Below are positions 61,791 through 64,000 of a DNA stretch of 64,000 nucleotides, in pieces (the stretch's first letter is position 1; each line of letters begins with the position of its first letter). The notes under the pieces are model-generated. The model did not search any database and had not been told where the DNA came from. It was given only the letters and a program-made list of their open reading frames with translations. Source of the DNA: an uncultured Coriobacteriaceae bacterium (lineage in GTDB: Bacteria > Actinomycetota > Coriobacteriia > Coriobacteriales > Atopobiaceae); assembly GCA_902795065.1 (NCBI GenBank), contig CADBJR010000018.1:28535-92534 (forward strand). The letters run 5' to 3'. A program made the translations under genes and the position numbers.

Positions 61791-62593
61791 TCGACACCGT
61801 CTCAGGGCTCCCGATCTCGATCGACGAGGCGACGGGCGAGCTCTCCTTCCATGATGGGCTGCTCTGCGACGCCGATTCGGTCAAGCGCATCGGCCAGATG
61901 GCGGGCCTCTTCCGCGCCATCGAGGGGGAGGACCCCGACCGCTTGGTCTACCGCGCCTACCGCAACATCCGTTTCCCCGAGCACGATGCGCTCTTCTCGG
62001 ATGCAGGCCTGCGCTACGACATCACCGTGGTCATGCCCGGCACCGCGAACGGGGAGTACTTCAAGACGAGCGGGCATTACCACGGCGCAGGCCCCGGCCA
62101 GGCGCTGCCGTATCCCGAGGTCTACGAGGTCGTCAAGGGCACCATCGCCTTCGTGATGCAGTACGACCCGCTCTTCGACACGCCCGACGAGGGCGCGCCG
62201 GATGACGTGCGCGTGGTCGTGGTGCATGAGGGCGAATCGGTCATCATCCCGGCGTTCGCGGGTCATGGGTCGATCAACGTGGCCGACGAGGTCTCGGCGT
62301 TCTCCAACATCGCCGTCGTCGACTGCCCCGTGCTCTACGATGCGGTGAAGGCGCGCCACGGCCTTGCCGCCTATGTGTTGAAGGGGCCAGAGGGCCCCGA
62401 GCTTCTCGCCAACGGCAGCTACGAGCTGGAGGCCGCGCCCCGCTTCGCGCGACCGCTCGAGGCGCCCGACCTGGGCATCGCCTTCGGAAAGCCCTGCTAC
62501 CGCACGTACGTGGAGGACCCCGCACGCTACGCGTGGCTGCTCGATTGCGAGACGGTCGACGAGCGCATCGTGGGCCTCACGGAATTGATCTAG
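61787..62593 (+). CDS. Archaeal-type (cupin) glucose-6-phosphate isomerase
   Basis: The 268-residue protein has the cupin-type phosphoglucose isomerase signature: TSGHYHGAGPGQALPYPEVYEVVKG supplies two His and a Glu metal ligand, and IIPAFAGHGSINV the last His. DITVVMPGTANGEYFKT precedes it. It interconverts glucose-6-P and fructose-6-P. This type is unlike the usual bacterial PGI. It overlaps the deaminase gene and precedes the hexulose-phosphate genes. Confidence 0.87.
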   Translation: MIDTVSGLPISIDEATGELSFHDGLLCDADSVKRIGQMAGLFRAIEGEDPDRLVYRAYRNIRFPEHDALFSDAGLRYDITVVMPGTANGEYFKTSGHYHGAGPGQALPYPEVYEVVKGTIAFVMQYDPLFDTPDEGAPDDVRVVVVHEGESVIIPAFAGHGSINVADEVSAFSNIAVVDCPVLYDAVKARHGLAAYVLKGPEGPELLANGSYELEAAPRFARPLEAPDLGIAFGKPCYRTYVEDPARYAWLLDCETVDERIVGLTELI

Positions 62594-62595
62594 AT

Positions 62596-62626
62596 TCCCA
62601 TTTAGGGGAGTATCCCCGAAATGGGG
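62596..62626. repeat. GGGGAGTATCCCC palindrome before hxlA
   Basis: TCCCATTTAGGGG and CCCCGAAATGGGA arms with one mismatch enclose AGTAT, 2 nt after the isomerase stop. It has the same core as 30020, 30080 and 38966. Confidence 0.6.
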
Positions 62627-62658
62627 AAACAGGGGATTGGGACGAGAAAGGACAGGAC

Positions 62659-63306
62659 ATGAGGCTGCAGATCGCGATGGATGACGGGGATACCGCCCAT
62701 CTGCTCGACGTCGCCGAGAAAATCCACGACGTGATCGACATCTTCGAGGTCGGCACGCCCGTCATCATGCTCGACGGCTGCCATGCGGTGAAGGCCGTGA
62801 AGGACGCCTACCCCCACATGTGCGTGCTGGCCGACTCCAAGATCATGGACGGCGGTGCGCTCGAGTGCCTCTACCTCTGCAGGGCGGGCGCCGATATCGT
62901 GACCGTGCTCGCCGTCTCCGACAACGCCACCATCAAGGAGGTCGTCGAGACCGCGCACGCCTACGGTCGCGAGGTGCTCGTCGACCTCATGAACGTGGAG
63001 GATATCCCCGCGCGCAGCCGCGAGCTCATCGAGCTCGGAGCCGACTACATCGCGGTCCATACTGCCTTCGACGTGCAGAAGCTCGGCCGCACGCCGCTCG
63101 GCGACCTGCGCGAGCTCGTCGGCGCCATCGATCCTTCCAGGGCGGTCGTGGCAGGCGGCGTCAAGCAGGCGACCATCGCCGATTACGCTGCGCTGAACCC
63201 CGGCATCATCGTCGCGGGCGCGGCGCTCTACGGCGCACCCAACATCCGCAAGGCCGTCGTCGACATGAAGGAGGCCTTGGAGGCATTCGAGGAGGAGCAG
63301 GGCTAG
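62659..63306 (+). CDS. hxlA: 3-hexulose-6-phosphate synthase
   Basis: The 215-residue OMP-decarboxylase-suprafamily barrel has IDIFEVGTPVIM, LADSKIMDGG (DxK motif), GADIVTVLAVSDNATI and VAGGVKQATI, the HPS signatures. It joins formaldehyde and ribulose-5-P to hexulose-6-P or reverses this. GAAAGGACAGGAC precedes ATG. The isomerase gene begins directly after its stop codon. Confidence 0.9.
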   Translation: MRLQIAMDDGDTAHLLDVAEKIHDVIDIFEVGTPVIMLDGCHAVKAVKDAYPHMCVLADSKIMDGGALECLYLCRAGADIVTVLAVSDNATIKEVVETAHAYGREVLVDLMNVEDIPARSRELIELGADYIAVHTAFDVQKLGRTPLGDLRELVGAIDPSRAVVAGGVKQATIADYAALNPGIIVAGAALYGAPNIRKAVVDMKEALEAFEEEQG

Positions 63307-63864
63307 ATGGAGATCAAGGAGATTCTCTCCGACATCGCTTCCGAGCTCGAGCGCACCTTCGACGCCCTCGACGAGGGCGAGCTGGAGGAGCTCGAGCGCC
63401 GCGTGCTGGCAGCTGACCGCGTCTTCGTGGCGGCGGCGGGCCGCTCGCTTCTCGCCATCCGCGGCTTCGCGATGCGCCTCATGCACTTCGGATTCACCGC
63501 CTATGTGGTGGGCGAGACCGTGACGCCCGCCATCCAGCCCGGCGACCTGCTCCTCATCGCGAGCGGGTCCGGCTCCACGGCGACGCTCGTGGTCATGGCC
63601 GAGAAGGCCAAGAAGGTCGGGGCGGACATCGCCCTCATCACCACGCGGCCCGACTCGCCGCTCGGGGCGCTTGCAGACCATATCGTGCACCTCGAGGCCT
63701 ACACGGCAAAGCTGCCCGACAGCGGCATCGCGAGCGTCCAGCTGGGCGGCAACACCTTCGAGCAGGGCGTCCTCATCGTGGGCGATGCGATTATCATCCA
63801 CATCGCGGGCTCTTCCGCCGAGAAGAACGCCGAGCTCATGACCCGCCACGCCAATCTGGAGTAG
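63307..63864 (+). CDS. hxlB: 6-phospho-3-hexuloisomerase
   Basis: The 185-residue SIS-domain protein has VAAAGRSLLAIRGFAMRLMHFGFTAYVVGETVTPAIQPGDLLLIASGSGSTATLVVMAEKAK, typical of PHI, which interconverts hexulose-6-P and fructose-6-P. Its start codon directly follows the hxlA stop. Confidence 0.92.
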   Translation: MEIKEILSDIASELERTFDALDEGELEELERRVLAADRVFVAAAGRSLLAIRGFAMRLMHFGFTAYVVGETVTPAIQPGDLLLIASGSGSTATLVVMAEKAKKVGADIALITTRPDSPLGALADHIVHLEAYTAKLPDSGIASVQLGGNTFEQGVLIVGDAIIIHIAGSSAEKNAELMTRHANLE

Positions 63865-63901
63865 CGCGGGATCCATCGGGGATGAGAAGGGCGCCCCTGC
63901 T

Positions 63902-64000
63902 TGAACTGAACCCCGATAGTTGGACTGGAAACTCAGGTTTCCAGTCCAACTTCTATTTGGGGGTGATCTCCGTGAAGTACACCAGGGAGCGGGAAGAGGC
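63902..64000 (+). mobile_element. Left end of a probable IS3-family (IS150-type) element
   Basis: TGAACTGAACCCCGATAGTTGGAC at 63902 resembles IS150-group terminal inverted repeats (TGAACTG.ACCCC..AGTTGGAC). A 15-bp hairpin follows (63918-63932 with 63937-63951), then a frame from GTG 63972 (ribosome site GGGGGTGA) that begins KYTREREEA and leaves the window, as a small orfA would. The element is truncated by the window. Confidence 0.6.
63972..64000 (+). CDS. Start of probable IS transposase orfA, cut by window edge
   Basis: GTG at 63972 with GGGGGTGAT upstream opens a frame of nine codons before the edge (KYTREREE). A start like this inside an IS3-type end suggests the small helix-turn-helix subunit of the transposase. 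Too little is visible to be sure. Confidence 0.4.

Overview
The window is high-GC, tightly packed bacterial chromosome. It looks like a gut member of the Coriobacteriia (Actinomycetota), most like Collinsella. This is an inference from base composition, Tat-type lipoprotein signals, a RimI-TsaD fusion, an NrdD carrying a C-terminal redoxin domain, a bile salt hydrolase and many small palindromic repeats. I found no tRNA, rRNA, CRISPR array or prophage. The left edge cuts into a gene and the right edge cuts into what looks like an IS3-family element.

Layout. 0-12 kb is mostly housekeeping: rimI-tsaD, nadE, groES-groEL, a polyferredoxin-like protein, ychF, a frame-disrupted LCP cell-wall gene and guaA. 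11.5-23.6 kb is accessory: a bile salt hydrolase, an alcohol dehydrogenase remnant, a lipoprotein M19 dipeptidase, an MscS channel, several GNAT acetyltransferases, two zinc-ribbon or desulfoferrodoxin-like XRE regulators, a methyltransferase, a MATE exporter and small orphan proteins. 23.7-30.0 kb holds a CmpB-type membrane protein and then a translationally coupled three-gene cassette: zinc ribbon-TIR-transmembrane-repeat protein, TPR protein, DUF4037 nucleotidyltransferase-like protein. This is the best candidate for an undescribed system.

30.1-34.3 kb is the anaerobic ribonucleotide reductase set (nrdG, nrdD fused to a redoxin, trxB-like) with two NrdR-type boxes before nrdD. 37.1-45.1 kb is a sulfur and methyl-cycle island: three tandem SAM hydrolase paralogues, an IscR/CymR-like Rrf2 regulator facing its own operators, a leader with a methionine-rich short ORF, metY, ahcY and an MTA/SAH deaminase. 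luxS follows at 49 kb. 45.2-47.8 kb is an amino-acid ABC importer. 49.5-52.5 kb pairs a bacterial Elp3 with a Trm9-like methyltransferase and msrA. 55.7-58.7 kb holds DUF1116 and FdrA, parts of an oxamate carbamoyltransferase-type complex. 61.3-63.9 kb joins a dCMP deaminase to an archaeal-type cupin phosphoglucose isomerase, hexulose-phosphate synthase and hexuloisomerase, i.e. a ribulose-monophosphate route.

At least three families of short palindromic repeats are scattered between genes: two copies of a 96-nt perfect palindrome; a CTGTC...GACAG family, tandem in two places; and a GGGGAGTAYCCCC family. Several sit exactly at gene ends or truncation points.
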